Source: Streptomyces tsukubensis
GTDB lineage: Bacteria; Actinomycetota; Actinomycetes; Streptomycetales; Streptomycetaceae
Direction of reading: 5' to 3'
Length of the DNA: 64,000 bases
Assembly: GCF_009296025.1 (NCBI RefSeq)
Contig: NZ_CP045178.1
Location: 8,432,001-8,496,000 of the forward strand
Both the position numbers and the translations under genes were made by a program. Within the stretch, counting starts at the first letter, position 1; each line of letters begins with the position of its first letter. Below, in pieces: positions 19,177 through 27,203 of this stretch. Below the pieces are notes generated by a model. That model did not search any database and had not been told where the DNA came from. It saw only the letters and a program-made list of their open reading frames with translations.

Positions 19177-20424
19177 GTGAGTGCAGCATGGTTCCCGCTG
19201 GTCCTTGACGGGTGCGGTGGGTATACGGGCGGGTCGTCCCAGGACGCGGATTTTCCGGCCGCTGGGCTGGATGAGATGTCGCGGTCGTTGTTCGCTTCTC
19301 TGCCCCGCGCGGATCAGCGCAAGAAGGGCGTCGAATACATCAGGGGGCTTCTGGAGGTGCGGGGGCGGAAATCGATCCGCAATATCGCGAGCACGATGGG
19401 GGGACGGGCCACCGACCAGAGTCTGCACCACTTCATCAGCGAGTCCACGTGGGACTGGGTGCCGGTTCGACAGGCCCTGGCCCAGTACATGGTTCCCCGG
19501 CTGCCCGTGGAGGCATGGGTGGTGCGGAACACCGTGATTCGCAAGGCGGGTCAGCATTCGGTGGGGGTGGACCGCAGGTTCGTGCCCGCAGCAGGCCGGG
19601 TTCTCAACGCCCAGGAGGCCGTGGGCGTATGGGCCGCGTCCGGGAGCAGGAGCAGCCCCGTCCATTGGGGACTGCACCTTCCTCAGGGATGGATCGACGA
19701 CGTGCCACGACGGAGCAGGGCGTCCATCCCGGCCAGCGCCCAACTGGAGACTCTCGCCGTCCGCGCCGCCAAACTCTGCGTGCAGCTGGTGTCGGAGTGG
19801 GCGATGCCGATCAGGCCCATGGTGTTCGACGCCAGGGAAATGGACGTGGCCACCATCGTGGAGTCGCTGGGGCGAAGGGGTATCCCCCTCGTGGCCCGTG
19901 TGGACGAGTCCGTGGCCCTCGCTGTGGCCGACCCCGCGCTCACCGGACACAGCGGCTCGGCCAGGATGCGGGCGTACGAGGTCATAAGGGCCACGAAGGG
20001 TTCACGGCAACCGGTCCGTTGGCCGGCGAACGGACCCGGCGGCGGCGTACGGGCCGGCCAGGTGGCCAACGTCGCCGTACGGCTGCCGGGTGGGCGTGCG
20101 TCGGCCGTACGGCGCCACGGCGGCGGCCGGCAACTGGTGCTGTTCGGCCTGTCCGAGGGAAATGGGCACAACGCGCCGCAACTGTGGCTGACCGATATGA
20201 CGACCGCGCAGCCGGCCGCACTGCTCAAGCTGTGCACGCTGATGGATCTGGTCGACCACGACTATCTCGCCGTCTCCAAGGCCGTGGGGATCGAGGATTA
20301 CGCGGGCCGTTCGTTCGGAGGGTGGCACCGCCACATGACTCTGGCGTCGGCCGCTCACGCCATCACGGCCCTGGCCCCCGCGGCGAGGGGGCTGCGCGCT
20401 GCCGTCGGCGGCACTCCGCCGTGA
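19177..20424 (+). CDS. Degenerate IS701-like DDE protein (probably not an active transposase)
   Basis: A 415-residue protein in the IS701/DDE_5 pattern: LFASLPRADQRKKGVEYIRGLLEVRGRKSIRNIAS near residues 35-70, QSLHHFISESTWDWVPVRQAL, then WVVRNTVIRKAGQHSVGVDRRF where active members read W-x-x-D-D-T-x-x-x-K-K-G. The first catalytic Asp is therefore replaced (RN), and the second segment reads FDAREMDVATI. No terminal inverted repeats or target duplications flank it. GTG 19177 has a G-rich run 6 nt upstream; TTG 19171 is possible. It looks like a stand-alone domesticated gene, perhaps regulatory, rather than a mobile element. Confidence 0.65.
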   Translation: MSAAWFPLVLDGCGGYTGGSSQDADFPAAGLDEMSRSLFASLPRADQRKKGVEYIRGLLEVRGRKSIRNIASTMGGRATDQSLHHFISESTWDWVPVRQALAQYMVPRLPVEAWVVRNTVIRKAGQHSVGVDRRFVPAAGRVLNAQEAVGVWAASGSRSSPVHWGLHLPQGWIDDVPRRSRASIPASAQLETLAVRAAKLCVQLVSEWAMPIRPMVFDAREMDVATIVESLGRRGIPLVARVDESVALAVADPALTGHSGSARMRAYEVIRATKGSRQPVRWPANGPGGGVRAGQVANVAVRLPGGRASAVRRHGGGRQLVLFGLSEGNGHNAPQLWLTDMTTAQPAALLKLCTLMDLVDHDYLAVSKAVGIEDYAGRSFGGWHRHMTLASAAHAITALAPAARGLRAAVGGTPP

Positions 20425-20541
20425 GGCGCGCACCCGCCCCGCGGTCACGCATACCCGGACGAGGCAACGAACGGGTTCGGCCGTCACCACCGCGGATGCC
20501 GACTCACGCGGAAAACGGTCGACGACGAGCGGACGGGTCCG

Positions 20542-21843
20542 TCAAGTCGCAGGCCGGGACACGAGGCGGGACCGACGGTCCTCGACCGCGGCGCCGGTCG
20601 GGGAAGGGCGGGCCTGCGCCTCCGGGGTGGTCAGGAGGAGGTCTTCGTAGGCGTGGTGGGCCCGGGTGGCGGTGCGCTGACTCAGCAGGTCGGCCGCGCG
20701 CGCGTGCTCGCCCGCTTCGGCCAGGGCGCGGGCGAGGGTGTCCTGGATGATCTCGCGTTCCACCCGCACCCCGCCCACCCGCGACGCGTTCTCGCCGAGG
20801 TCGGTCAGCAGGTCCGCGGCCGCCCGCGGACGGCCCCTGGTGACCTCCGCCAGGGCCTGGACCACAGGGGCCAGGGCGTCGCGGAATTCGGCACGCCCGT
20901 CGGCGGCGGCCCGCCGCGCCAGGGCGAGCAGGTCCTCCGTGGCGGCCTCCACCGCCAGGGCCAGGGCCAGATTGAAGGTGTGAAAGACCTCCGCGGTTCC
21001 GCCCGGTGCGGCCAGCAACTCCCGTACGTAGGCGAGGTCGCTGCGGCCGGCCGGCTCCTCGCCGACGAGCAGGAGCCGCCAGTTCGTCGCGGCCCGCATG
21101 CCGACATCCCCGCGTGTCAGGGCCGAGTCCGCCCGTCGGCGCGCGTCGGGGAAGTCGCCGAGGGCGATCGACTGGAGTGCGGCGTGCCAGTTCAGGTGCC
21201 GGGACTGCACCGCCCCAGGGTCCGCCGCGAGCCACCGGTCGAGGAATTCGGTGCAGGCGCGGCCCGTACCCAGTTCGTGTTCGGCGTGTGCGAGCGCGTG
21301 CGCGGCGACGCCGGAACGGGGGTACAGGGTCAACGCCCGCTCGGCCAACCCGTGCGCCTCCCGTGCCCGGCCCTGCTCCGCCCTGACCACGGCCAGCCAG
21401 CCCGTCCATGGCCAGCTGTCGGGGCCGGCCAGCGCCGCCTGCCGCTCCACCAACTCCTCACCGTGGACGCGGTAGGCGGTGTCCCCGCAGGATGCGAAGG
21501 CCCCCAGCATGAGGCCGGCCGCCTCGTCGGCGGGCCACCGGGCGAAGTGCGCGATCAGATGATCGGCGCTCAATCGGTACTGCCGGTGGGTGTGGAGATA
21601 CACCCCGTACACCAGGCTCGCCTGCCGCTCTCCCGCGGCCTGCGCGTCCCGGTGAGCGACCACGAGCTCCTGTTTCAGGGCCGCTTCGCCGAGGCTGTCG
21701 CCCGTGGCCAGGGTCATCAGTGCCCGCGCCACACCGGACGCCGGGTCCTGGGCCGCCCACCGGCACAGCATGGGCAGTGACTGGCCGCTCAATGCGAGCA
21801 GCTCTGTCATCGCCCGATGCTCCAGCGTTTCGAGTGCGGGCAT
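20542..21843 (-). CDS. TPR-repeat protein
   Basis: A 433-residue protein made almost wholly of TPR-like helical pairs, for example AVVRAEQGRAREAHGLAERALTLYPRSGVAAHALAHAEHELG and QSIALGDFPDARRRADSAL. A conserved opening segment (LEHRAMTELLALSGQSLPMLCRWAAQDPASGVARALMTLATGD) precedes them. There is no signal peptide. ATG 21843 is the chosen start; GTG 21852 is possible. It lies 47 bp downstream of the chaplin-like gene on the same strand, so they may be co-transcribed. It probably acts as a protein-interaction scaffold; partner unknown. Confidence 0.7.
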   Translation of the reverse strand: MPALETLEHRAMTELLALSGQSLPMLCRWAAQDPASGVARALMTLATGDSLGEAALKQELVVAHRDAQAAGERQASLVYGVYLHTHRQYRLSADHLIAHFARWPADEAAGLMLGAFASCGDTAYRVHGEELVERQAALAGPDSWPWTGWLAVVRAEQGRAREAHGLAERALTLYPRSGVAAHALAHAEHELGTGRACTEFLDRWLAADPGAVQSRHLNWHAALQSIALGDFPDARRRADSALTRGDVGMRAATNWRLLLVGEEPAGRSDLAYVRELLAAPGGTAEVFHTFNLALALAVEAATEDLLALARRAAADGRAEFRDALAPVVQALAEVTRGRPRAAADLLTDLGENASRVGGVRVEREIIQDTLARALAEAGEHARAADLLSQRTATRAHHAYEDLLLTTPEAQARPSPTGAAVEDRRSRLVSRPAT

Positions 21844-21890
21844 CTGTACCACCGTCCGCCCTGTTGACTGGCTGTCGCTCTCCGGTGTCT

Positions 21891-22202
21891 TCAGACTGAC
21901 GCAGCGAAGACAGCCGTGCAGATGATGCCGCTGTTGCCGCAGTGATTGCGCGGCAGGCTCAACGGCAGACCGGCCTGGTTGCCGGCCGCCAGACCGCTCC
22001 CGGCCGCTGTGACACCGTCGGCCTGGGCTCCTTGGCCCTGCTGGACGCACGTGTTGCCGAACACGGCGTTCCCGATACCGATCACGTTGGCCTGGGCGGC
22101 ACCCACGGGCAGTAGCGCCGCCCCCGCGACCGCGCCCACGACGGTGGCCCGGACGGCCGCCTTCCCCGTGCCACTGCCCGTGCCGCGCACATCCACGCTC
22201 AT
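21891..22202 (-). CDS. Chaplin-like small secreted protein
   Basis: A 103-residue exported protein with a strong GGAGGA upstream of ATG 22202. A signal peptide ends near AAQANVIG, leaving about 65 residues. These contain chaplin-type pieces, FGNTC and GNQAGLPLSLPRNHCGNSG, but in the reverse order from a classical chaplin, where G-N-x-V-x-P-x-x-P-x-N-x-C-G-N precedes F-G-N-x-C. Three cysteines are present instead of a pair. Classical chaplins coat aerial hyphae with amyloid. This could be a divergent or permuted member, or an unrelated Gly/Asn-rich coat protein. Confidence 0.55.
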   Translation of the reverse strand: MSVDVRGTGSGTGKAAVRATVVGAVAGAALLPVGAAQANVIGIGNAVFGNTCVQQGQGAQADGVTAAGSGLAAGNQAGLPLSLPRNHCGNSGIICTAVFAASV

Positions 22203-22490
22203 GACTCCTCCTTCGCCCGGGACCGGCTCCCGGTAGCCGTAAGAAACGCACGGCCCAGCCCGGAGCCGCAGATGGTCCAACGACCAAGCCGCGTTCCGGA
22301 CACGCACGGATCAGGGGAAATGCCTGGTCACCCCTGATGGTCCGGGCCAAGGGGTGGGCCACGCGCCCTTCGGGAGGTCTTTGGCACGCCAGGCACACGC
22401 CAGGCAGTGGCGTGCTCACGGGCGACCGGTCCGGGAACCGGCGAGACGTGCACGGGCGGCACCGGCCCGTACCCGCGACGACGGCACCGG

Positions 22491-22880
22491 TCAAGGCCCG
22501 GCGGACCGCTCCAGACGGGCCCGGAGAGTGGCGGCGAAGTCCTCGGCCCGCGCCAGTTGCACCCGTAGCTCCTGAATCTTCCGGGCGGCGGACCGCTCGT
22601 AGGCTTCCACGCGCTCCAGCAGCGCGTCGCGCTCATGGCCAGGGACCGGGTCAGCGGTGTCCAAGCGGTCGGTGGCCTCCAGGAGGTCACGCATCTCCTC
22701 CAGCGTGAAACCGAGTGGTTTCATACGGCGGATCACCATGAGCCTGGCCACATCCGCCTCGGTGTAGAGACGGAAGCCACCCTGGGACCGTGCGGACGGG
22801 GCGACCAGACCGGTCTCCTCGTAGTGCCGGATGGTCCGCAGCGACAGCTCGGTCCGCTCGGCGACCTCGCCGATCTGCAT
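22491..22880 (-). CDS. MerR-family transcriptional regulator
   Basis: A 129-residue MerR regulator. The winged helix is residues 1-70 (QIGEVAERTELSLRTIRHYEETGLVAPSARSQGGFRLYTEADVARLMVIRRMKPLGFTLEEMRDLL), followed by a long dimerisation helix. No cysteine cluster is present, so it is not a metal or redox sensor of the classical kind. ATG 22880 was chosen; GTG 22895 (VDSEHMQIGEV) is possible. It is divergent from the SulP transporter and a palindromic site lies between them, the common arrangement for a MerR protein controlling an adjacent transporter. Confidence 0.88.
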   Translation of the reverse strand: MQIGEVAERTELSLRTIRHYEETGLVAPSARSQGGFRLYTEADVARLMVIRRMKPLGFTLEEMRDLLEATDRLDTADPVPGHERDALLERVEAYERSAARKIQELRVQLARAEDFAATLRARLERSAGP

Positions 22881-22955
22881 GTGCTCACTGTCCACGACCG
22901 TGATCCCGGCCCTCTCGTCCCTGGTGGGCGCGGTCCCGTACGACCCCGCGATCCC

Positions 22956-22973
22956 TACTCTAACGTTAGGGTA
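22956..22973. promoter_or_regulatory. Palindromic operator for the divergent MerR regulator
   Basis: TACTCTAACGTTAGGGTA has a perfect 10-bp core (CTAACGTTAG) and one mismatched pair outside it. TAGAGT-like -10 hexamers flank it in both directions (22972-22977 on plus, 22962-22957 on minus), so it is placed to control both promoters. Confidence 0.65.
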
Positions 22974-23300
22974 GAGTTGTCGTCGCCGAGGGCGGCGCTG
23001 CCTCCCTCGGCCGCGCGGGCGGGCCACCGTGACCTCCCGCCGCCATGTCCGGGCCGACGGCGTCCCAGGCCGACCCCGCGAGCAGGAGAGACGAAGCGTG
23101 CGCTTGCCCCGGTCGCCCGCCACCTGCTGCCCGCCGTGACGCCGCACACGCACTGAACGCCCGCCGCCACTCGTCGCCGCGCGGCCCCCTCCCGAACTTC
23201 CGCCCGCGACACCGGGCGATCCACACGGAAGCCGCCCCGGTCCGTGTGATTCCCGCGCGGCCCTCTCGGGGCGCGCCCGAGCACGACAGGTCACCTGGTC

Positions 23301-24800
23301 TTGCAGACATCCCTCTCGTCCTTGTCCGCGCGTCCGAGCGGCCCCCGCCGTCCCGCGTGGCTCTCGCCCAAGGTCGCCCGGGTCGAGGTGCTGGCCGGTC
23401 TGGTCGTGGGCCTGGCACTGATCCCCGAGGCGATCTCCTTCTCCGTCATCGCCGGCGTCGACCCGGAGATCGGGCTGTACGCCGCGTGCGTCATGGCGAT
23501 GGTCATCGCGTTCGTCGGCGGACGGCCGGCGATGATCTCCGCCTCCACCGGAGCGGTCTCCCTGGTGGTCGCGCCCGTCGCCCGCGAGTACGGCCTGGGC
23601 TATCTGATCGCGACCGTCATCGTGGCCGGGATCTTCCAGATAGCGCTGGGCTCGCTCGGGGTGGCCACGTTGATGCGGTACGTGCCGCGCTCGGTGATGG
23701 TCGGGTTCGTCAACGCCTTGGGCATCCTGCTGTTCACCGCCCAGATCCCCAACCTCCACGATGTGCCCTGGGCGGTCTATCCGCTGGTCGTCGCCGGTCT
23801 GGCGATGATGGTGTTCTTCCCGCGGCTGACCAGGGCGGTGCCCGCACCGCTGGTGTCCATCGTGATCCTCACCGTGATCACGGTGGCGGCCGGTGTCGCG
23901 GTGCCCACGGTCGGGGACAAGGGCAGGCTGCCCTCGTCCCTGCCGGTACCCGGCCTGCCCGACGTGCCGTTCAGCATCCACACCCTGACCGTCATCGCGC
24001 CCTACGCGCTGGCGATGGCGCTGGTCGGGCTGATGGAGTCGCTCATGACCGCGCAACTCGTGGACGACATCACCGGCACCCCGTCCAACAAGGCCCGTGA
24101 GTCCATCGGCCAGGGCATCGCCAACATCGTCACCGGCTTCTTCGGCGGCATGGGCGGCTGCGCGATGATCGGCCAGACCATGATCAACGTGAAGAACGGT
24201 GCCAGGACCCGGCTCTCGACGTTCCTGGCCGGGTTCTTCCTGCTGATCCTGTGCATCGCCCTCGGCCCTGTCGTGTCCAGGATCCCCATGGCCGCCCTGG
24301 TGGCCGTCATGGTGCTGGTCGCCGTCGGCACCTTCGACTGGCACTCCGTCAAGCCCGCGACCCTCAAGCGCATGCCGGCCGGTGAGACCGGCGTCATGGT
24401 CGTCACCGTCGTCGTCGTGGTCGCCACGAGCAACCTGTCCATCGGTGTCGTCGTCGGCACTCTCACCGCCATGGCTGTCTTCGCCCGCCGCGTCGCCCGC
24501 TCGGCCGACGTCACCTCCGTCACCGCGCCCGACGGCGGCAGCGTCGTCCACGCCGTCACCGGCCAGCTCTTCTTCGCCTCCTCCACCGACCTCATCACCC
24601 GGTTCGACTACACCGGCGACCCGCACCACGTCGTCATCGACCTCACTGGCGCCCACATCTGGGACGCCTCCTCAGTGGCCGCCCTCGACACGATCGCCGC
24701 CAAATACTCCGATCGTGGCAAGACCGTGGAGATCATCGGCCTCAACGAAGAGAGCGCGAGGACGCACGCCAACCTCAGCGGTCAACTCACCGGCAGCTGA
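23301..24800 (+). CDS. SulP-family anion transporter with STAS domain
   Basis: A 499-residue integral membrane transporter. Residues 25-400 hold about a dozen helices with SulP features: GLVVGLALIPEAISFSVIAGVDPEIGLYAA, GRPAMISASTGAVSLVV, SLMTAQLVDDITGTPSNKARESIGQGIANIVTGFFGGMGGCAMIGQTMINVKNGARTRLS. The C-terminal 90 residues are a STAS domain (VHAVTGQLFFASS, HVVIDLTGAHIWDASSVAALDTIAAKYSDRG). It imports sulfate, bicarbonate or another anion. The listed start is a TTG with no strong ribosome-binding site and a 330-bp leader after the operator, so the true start is uncertain. Probably regulated by the divergent MerR protein. Confidence 0.9.
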   Translation: MQTSLSSLSARPSGPRRPAWLSPKVARVEVLAGLVVGLALIPEAISFSVIAGVDPEIGLYAACVMAMVIAFVGGRPAMISASTGAVSLVVAPVAREYGLGYLIATVIVAGIFQIALGSLGVATLMRYVPRSVMVGFVNALGILLFTAQIPNLHDVPWAVYPLVVAGLAMMVFFPRLTRAVPAPLVSIVILTVITVAAGVAVPTVGDKGRLPSSLPVPGLPDVPFSIHTLTVIAPYALAMALVGLMESLMTAQLVDDITGTPSNKARESIGQGIANIVTGFFGGMGGCAMIGQTMINVKNGARTRLSTFLAGFFLLILCIALGPVVSRIPMAALVAVMVLVAVGTFDWHSVKPATLKRMPAGETGVMVVTVVVVVATSNLSIGVVVGTLTAMAVFARRVARSADVTSVTAPDGGSVVHAVTGQLFFASSTDLITRFDYTGDPHHVVIDLTGAHIWDASSVAALDTIAAKYSDRGKTVEIIGLNEESARTHANLSGQLTGS

Positions 24801-25103
24801 AGCGACCGCCCTCGACGGCCGGTGGGGGACGCCCCGGGCAGCCCCGGACGCAGCGGGCGCAGCCGCTCGGCGACCAGGCTGACGTCAGGACGTGCCGCCG
24901 CGTTCCACTCCCCTCCATCAAGGAGGCATTCGTTGCTCAGAGCGGGGCACACGGTGGTCGTAGGACAGGGATCGAGTGACGGAGAACCACTCCCGCCACG
25001 CGTCCCGTCGGCCCGGGTCACCGAGCCGACATGACGAGGCGCTGCGTTGCCCGCCAAGGCTGAGCACCGCACGCCGAAGTGAACTTGAAGATGGGAAACA
25101 CAC
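24801..25103. other. Intergenic region, no gene seen
   Basis: 303 bp between the SulP gene and the 51-aa membrane protein. AAGGAGG near 24919 precedes a TTG that would open only a 33-codon frame, which I do not accept as a gene. No clear terminator is visible. Confidence 0.4.
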
Positions 25104-25259
25104 ATGATTGTCCTGGGAGTCATCCTGCTCATCATCGGCCTTCTGGTCGGTATCTCGCTCCTGACGACCATCGGTGGAGTCCTCCTCGTGGTCGGAGCGG
25201 TGCTGTGGATCCTCGGTGCGACCGGCCACGCGATCGGTGGGCGTAAGCACTTCTTCTGA
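25104..25259 (+). CDS. 51-residue membrane protein, DUF6131-like
   Basis: A very short but convincing gene: ATG 25104 to TGA 25257-25259. The product is two hydrophobic helices with Gly turns (MIVLGVILLIIGLLVGISLL and TIGGVLLVVGAVLWILGAT) and a basic tail GHAIGGRKHFF. This matches small actinobacterial membrane proteins annotated as DUF6131, of unknown function. It follows the SulP gene on the same strand after 303 bp. Orientation suggests the basic C-terminus stays in the cytoplasm. Confidence 0.8.
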   Translation: MIVLGVILLIIGLLVGISLLTTIGGVLLVVGAVLWILGATGHAIGGRKHFF

Positions 25260-26087
25260 CAGAGGGGGCCGAAACGCCGATGACCGGCGGTTCCGCTCCA
25301 CCACCCGTTCCGCACTTGGCTTCGCCTTACGCGGGCTTGGTCCCCGACCAGGTCCCAGCGGTACGGCCGCCCCGGAAAAGCAGGTCCGCGCCGACTCCCG
25401 CAACGTGCTCATCGCGCCGGGACAGGTGGACGCGTACGCGCTGAACAGGCCCTGCCGCAACCGGCGTCGAGGTCCCCCGTGAGACGGCTGATGATACGTG
25501 CAGGGCGCCCTTACCCGGGTCGAGGGTGAGGGCGCCCTTTCGTGTGCTCAGCCGTCGCGGCCCTGACCGGTGCCGGATTCACCGACCGCGCGATCGGGTC
25601 GACGTTCCACCACCCACGGACCACCGGCGTGCCCCGCGGGCCACGACAGAAGCGGCCCCCGCCGAAGACGGAGGCCGCGCGGAGCCGGGCGCGCACGCGG
25701 TTTCTGACTTCCCCTGTCAGCCAGAACACTCGCCCGCCCCCGGATCGCTGAAGCAATTTTAGAGCGGTCGGGCCCCGGTGAATTGGCTGAGCGTGCATCC
25801 CAATTGGTCATACGTGCACGGCACCCGTGGATCCGGCGCCGCCGGGGGGCCCGCAGACCCCGCTCGCGCCCGGCCCGACGTTGTGCCGTCTTGGCGCGCC
25901 CTGGCATTCTGATCCCCCGAACGACGGTGGAAGGGGCGGTTCTGTTGAGCGGAAGGCACAGGGGCGGCAGAGCCGGGCGGATACGCCGGAGAGAGCCCCT
26001 TTCCCGTGTGTACGCCGTGAACACCGCAGGACCCGTGGCGGTCGGGGCCCGCTCGAAAGCCGCACCGACGCAGAGCCGGCGGCGGGT
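25260..26087. other. Intergenic region, no gene accepted
   Basis: 828 bp between the small membrane protein and the AraC-type gene. Open frames exist on both strands but none has a start with a ribosome-binding site or recognisable content. Besides the terminator at 25502-25538 I see only an A/T-richer patch near 25755-25815 (CAATTTTAG; CCCAATTGGTCATACG) that may belong to a promoter. Confidence 0.45.
25502..25538 (+). terminator. Factor-independent terminator
   Basis: AGGGCGCCCTTACCC at 25502-25516 pairs with 25524-25538 with one mismatch and a 7-nt loop, followed by TTT. The nearest plus-strand gene upstream is the 51-aa membrane protein, 240 bp away. Confidence 0.65.
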
Positions 26088-27059
26088 ATGAGAGCCACGT
26101 TCGACAGTGCGCTGATGCGGCCGGGCGACAGGGAGGAGACCATCAGGCACGCGATCTGGAACTCGGTCGTGAAGGTCGACATAGACCACCATGTCCCGCC
26201 CGCGGGCATGGACGCCAAGGTCGGTCTGGCGGCCATCGGCTGCATCGCCGTCTGCTCGGTGCTGTGCACGGGCGCGACGGTACGGCGCACCCCGAGGTTG
26301 GCCCGCGAGGACGAGGAACCGTCCGTCTTCCTCGGGCTCCAACTGTCCGGCACCAGTCTGGTGGTGCAGAACGGGCGCGAGGCCCTGCTGAAGTCGGGGG
26401 ACTTCGCGCTCTACGACACGACCGCCCCTTACACCCTCGCCTTCGATTCAGGCGTCAACCAGCACTTCCTGCGTTTCCCGCGCGCCGCTCTCGCCCTGCC
26501 CGAACGGACCTTGCGGGATGCCACAGCCGTGACCTTCGGTGCCGACGACCCTGTTGCCGCGCTCGCCTCCACCTACTTCTCGCGGCTGGCCGGAAGCGAG
26601 GAACTGCGCCATGGCCCCGGCGCCTCGGTGACCGTGGCGCCCAGCGTCGAGCTGGTCCGTGCCGTCCTCGCCTCCCGGATGGGCGACTCGTACGCGGGGC
26701 ACGGGCAGGCACTCGAAGAGTCGCTCGCCCCGCGGATCATGGAATACATCCGCGTACACCTGCGGGAGAGCGATCTGTCGGCGACGAGGATCGCCGCGGC
26801 GCACGCCATCTCGGTACGGCGGCTCTACACCTTGCTCAGCCGGTCGGGTATCTCCCTGGGGGACTGGATCCGCTCCCAGCGGCTGGAGGGATGCGGACGG
26901 GAACTGGCCGCCGCGTCCGCGGCGTCCAGGACCGTCGCTTCGGTCGGCCGGGGCTGGGGCTTCACCGACGCGACCCACTTCAGCAAGGTGTTCAAACACG
27001 CCTACGGTGTCACCCCGGGCGCCTGGCGTGACCACCACCGCCGGACACCACCCGCCTGA
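26088..27059 (+). CDS. AraC-family transcriptional regulator
   Basis: A 323-residue regulator from ATG 26088; the frame is open further upstream but without coding character. Residues 40-190 match the AraC-binding-like N-terminal domain found in actinobacteria (LGLQLSGTSLVVQNGREALLKSGDFALYDTTAPYTLAFD). Residues 215-315 hold the two helix-turn-helix motifs (LSATRIAAAHAISVRRLYTLLSRSGISLGDWIRSQRLEGC; VASVGRGWGFTDATHFSKVFKHAYGVTPGAWR). No adjacent gene shares its direction, so its targets are unclear; it is convergent with the sugar dehydrogenase operon. Confidence 0.9.
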   Translation: MRATFDSALMRPGDREETIRHAIWNSVVKVDIDHHVPPAGMDAKVGLAAIGCIAVCSVLCTGATVRRTPRLAREDEEPSVFLGLQLSGTSLVVQNGREALLKSGDFALYDTTAPYTLAFDSGVNQHFLRFPRAALALPERTLRDATAVTFGADDPVAALASTYFSRLAGSEELRHGPGASVTVAPSVELVRAVLASRMGDSYAGHGQALEESLAPRIMEYIRVHLRESDLSATRIAAAHAISVRRLYTLLSRSGISLGDWIRSQRLEGCGRELAAASAASRTVASVGRGWGFTDATHFSKVFKHAYGVTPGAWRDHHRRTPPA

Positions 27060-27120
27060 CACCGCATACCTCTCACGAAGCCCGTGTGTGCCGGTGTCCG
27101 GCATCGCCCGGGTAACCGCG

Positions 27121-27155
27121 CGACGGCACGCGCCACGAAAGGACACGTGCCGTCG
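27121..27155. terminator. Hairpin between convergent AraC and dehydrogenase genes
   Basis: CGACGGCACG at 27121-27130 and CGTGCCGTCG at 27146-27155 form a perfect 10-bp stem with a 15-nt loop in the 144 bp between the convergent stops. Confidence 0.55.
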
Positions 27156-27203
27156 GGTGCAGGAGAGAGGGAAGCCCCTCGGGCGCAGGAGAGGGAGGGA
27201 CCC

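Noticed and set aside
19100..20541. Whole insertion sequence around the IS701-like gene
   Set aside because: I looked for terminal inverted repeats and a target duplication on both sides and found none, and the DDE triad is broken.
22881..24656. Extension of the MerR frame by about 590 codons across the SulP gene
   Set aside because: Only the last 129 codons match MerR; the rest is a shadow of the SulP gene with His/Asp/Gly-rich nonsense.
24931..25034. TTG-started 33-codon frame after AAGGAGG
   Set aside because: Too short and without recognisable content; the ribosome-binding-like sequence alone is weak evidence.
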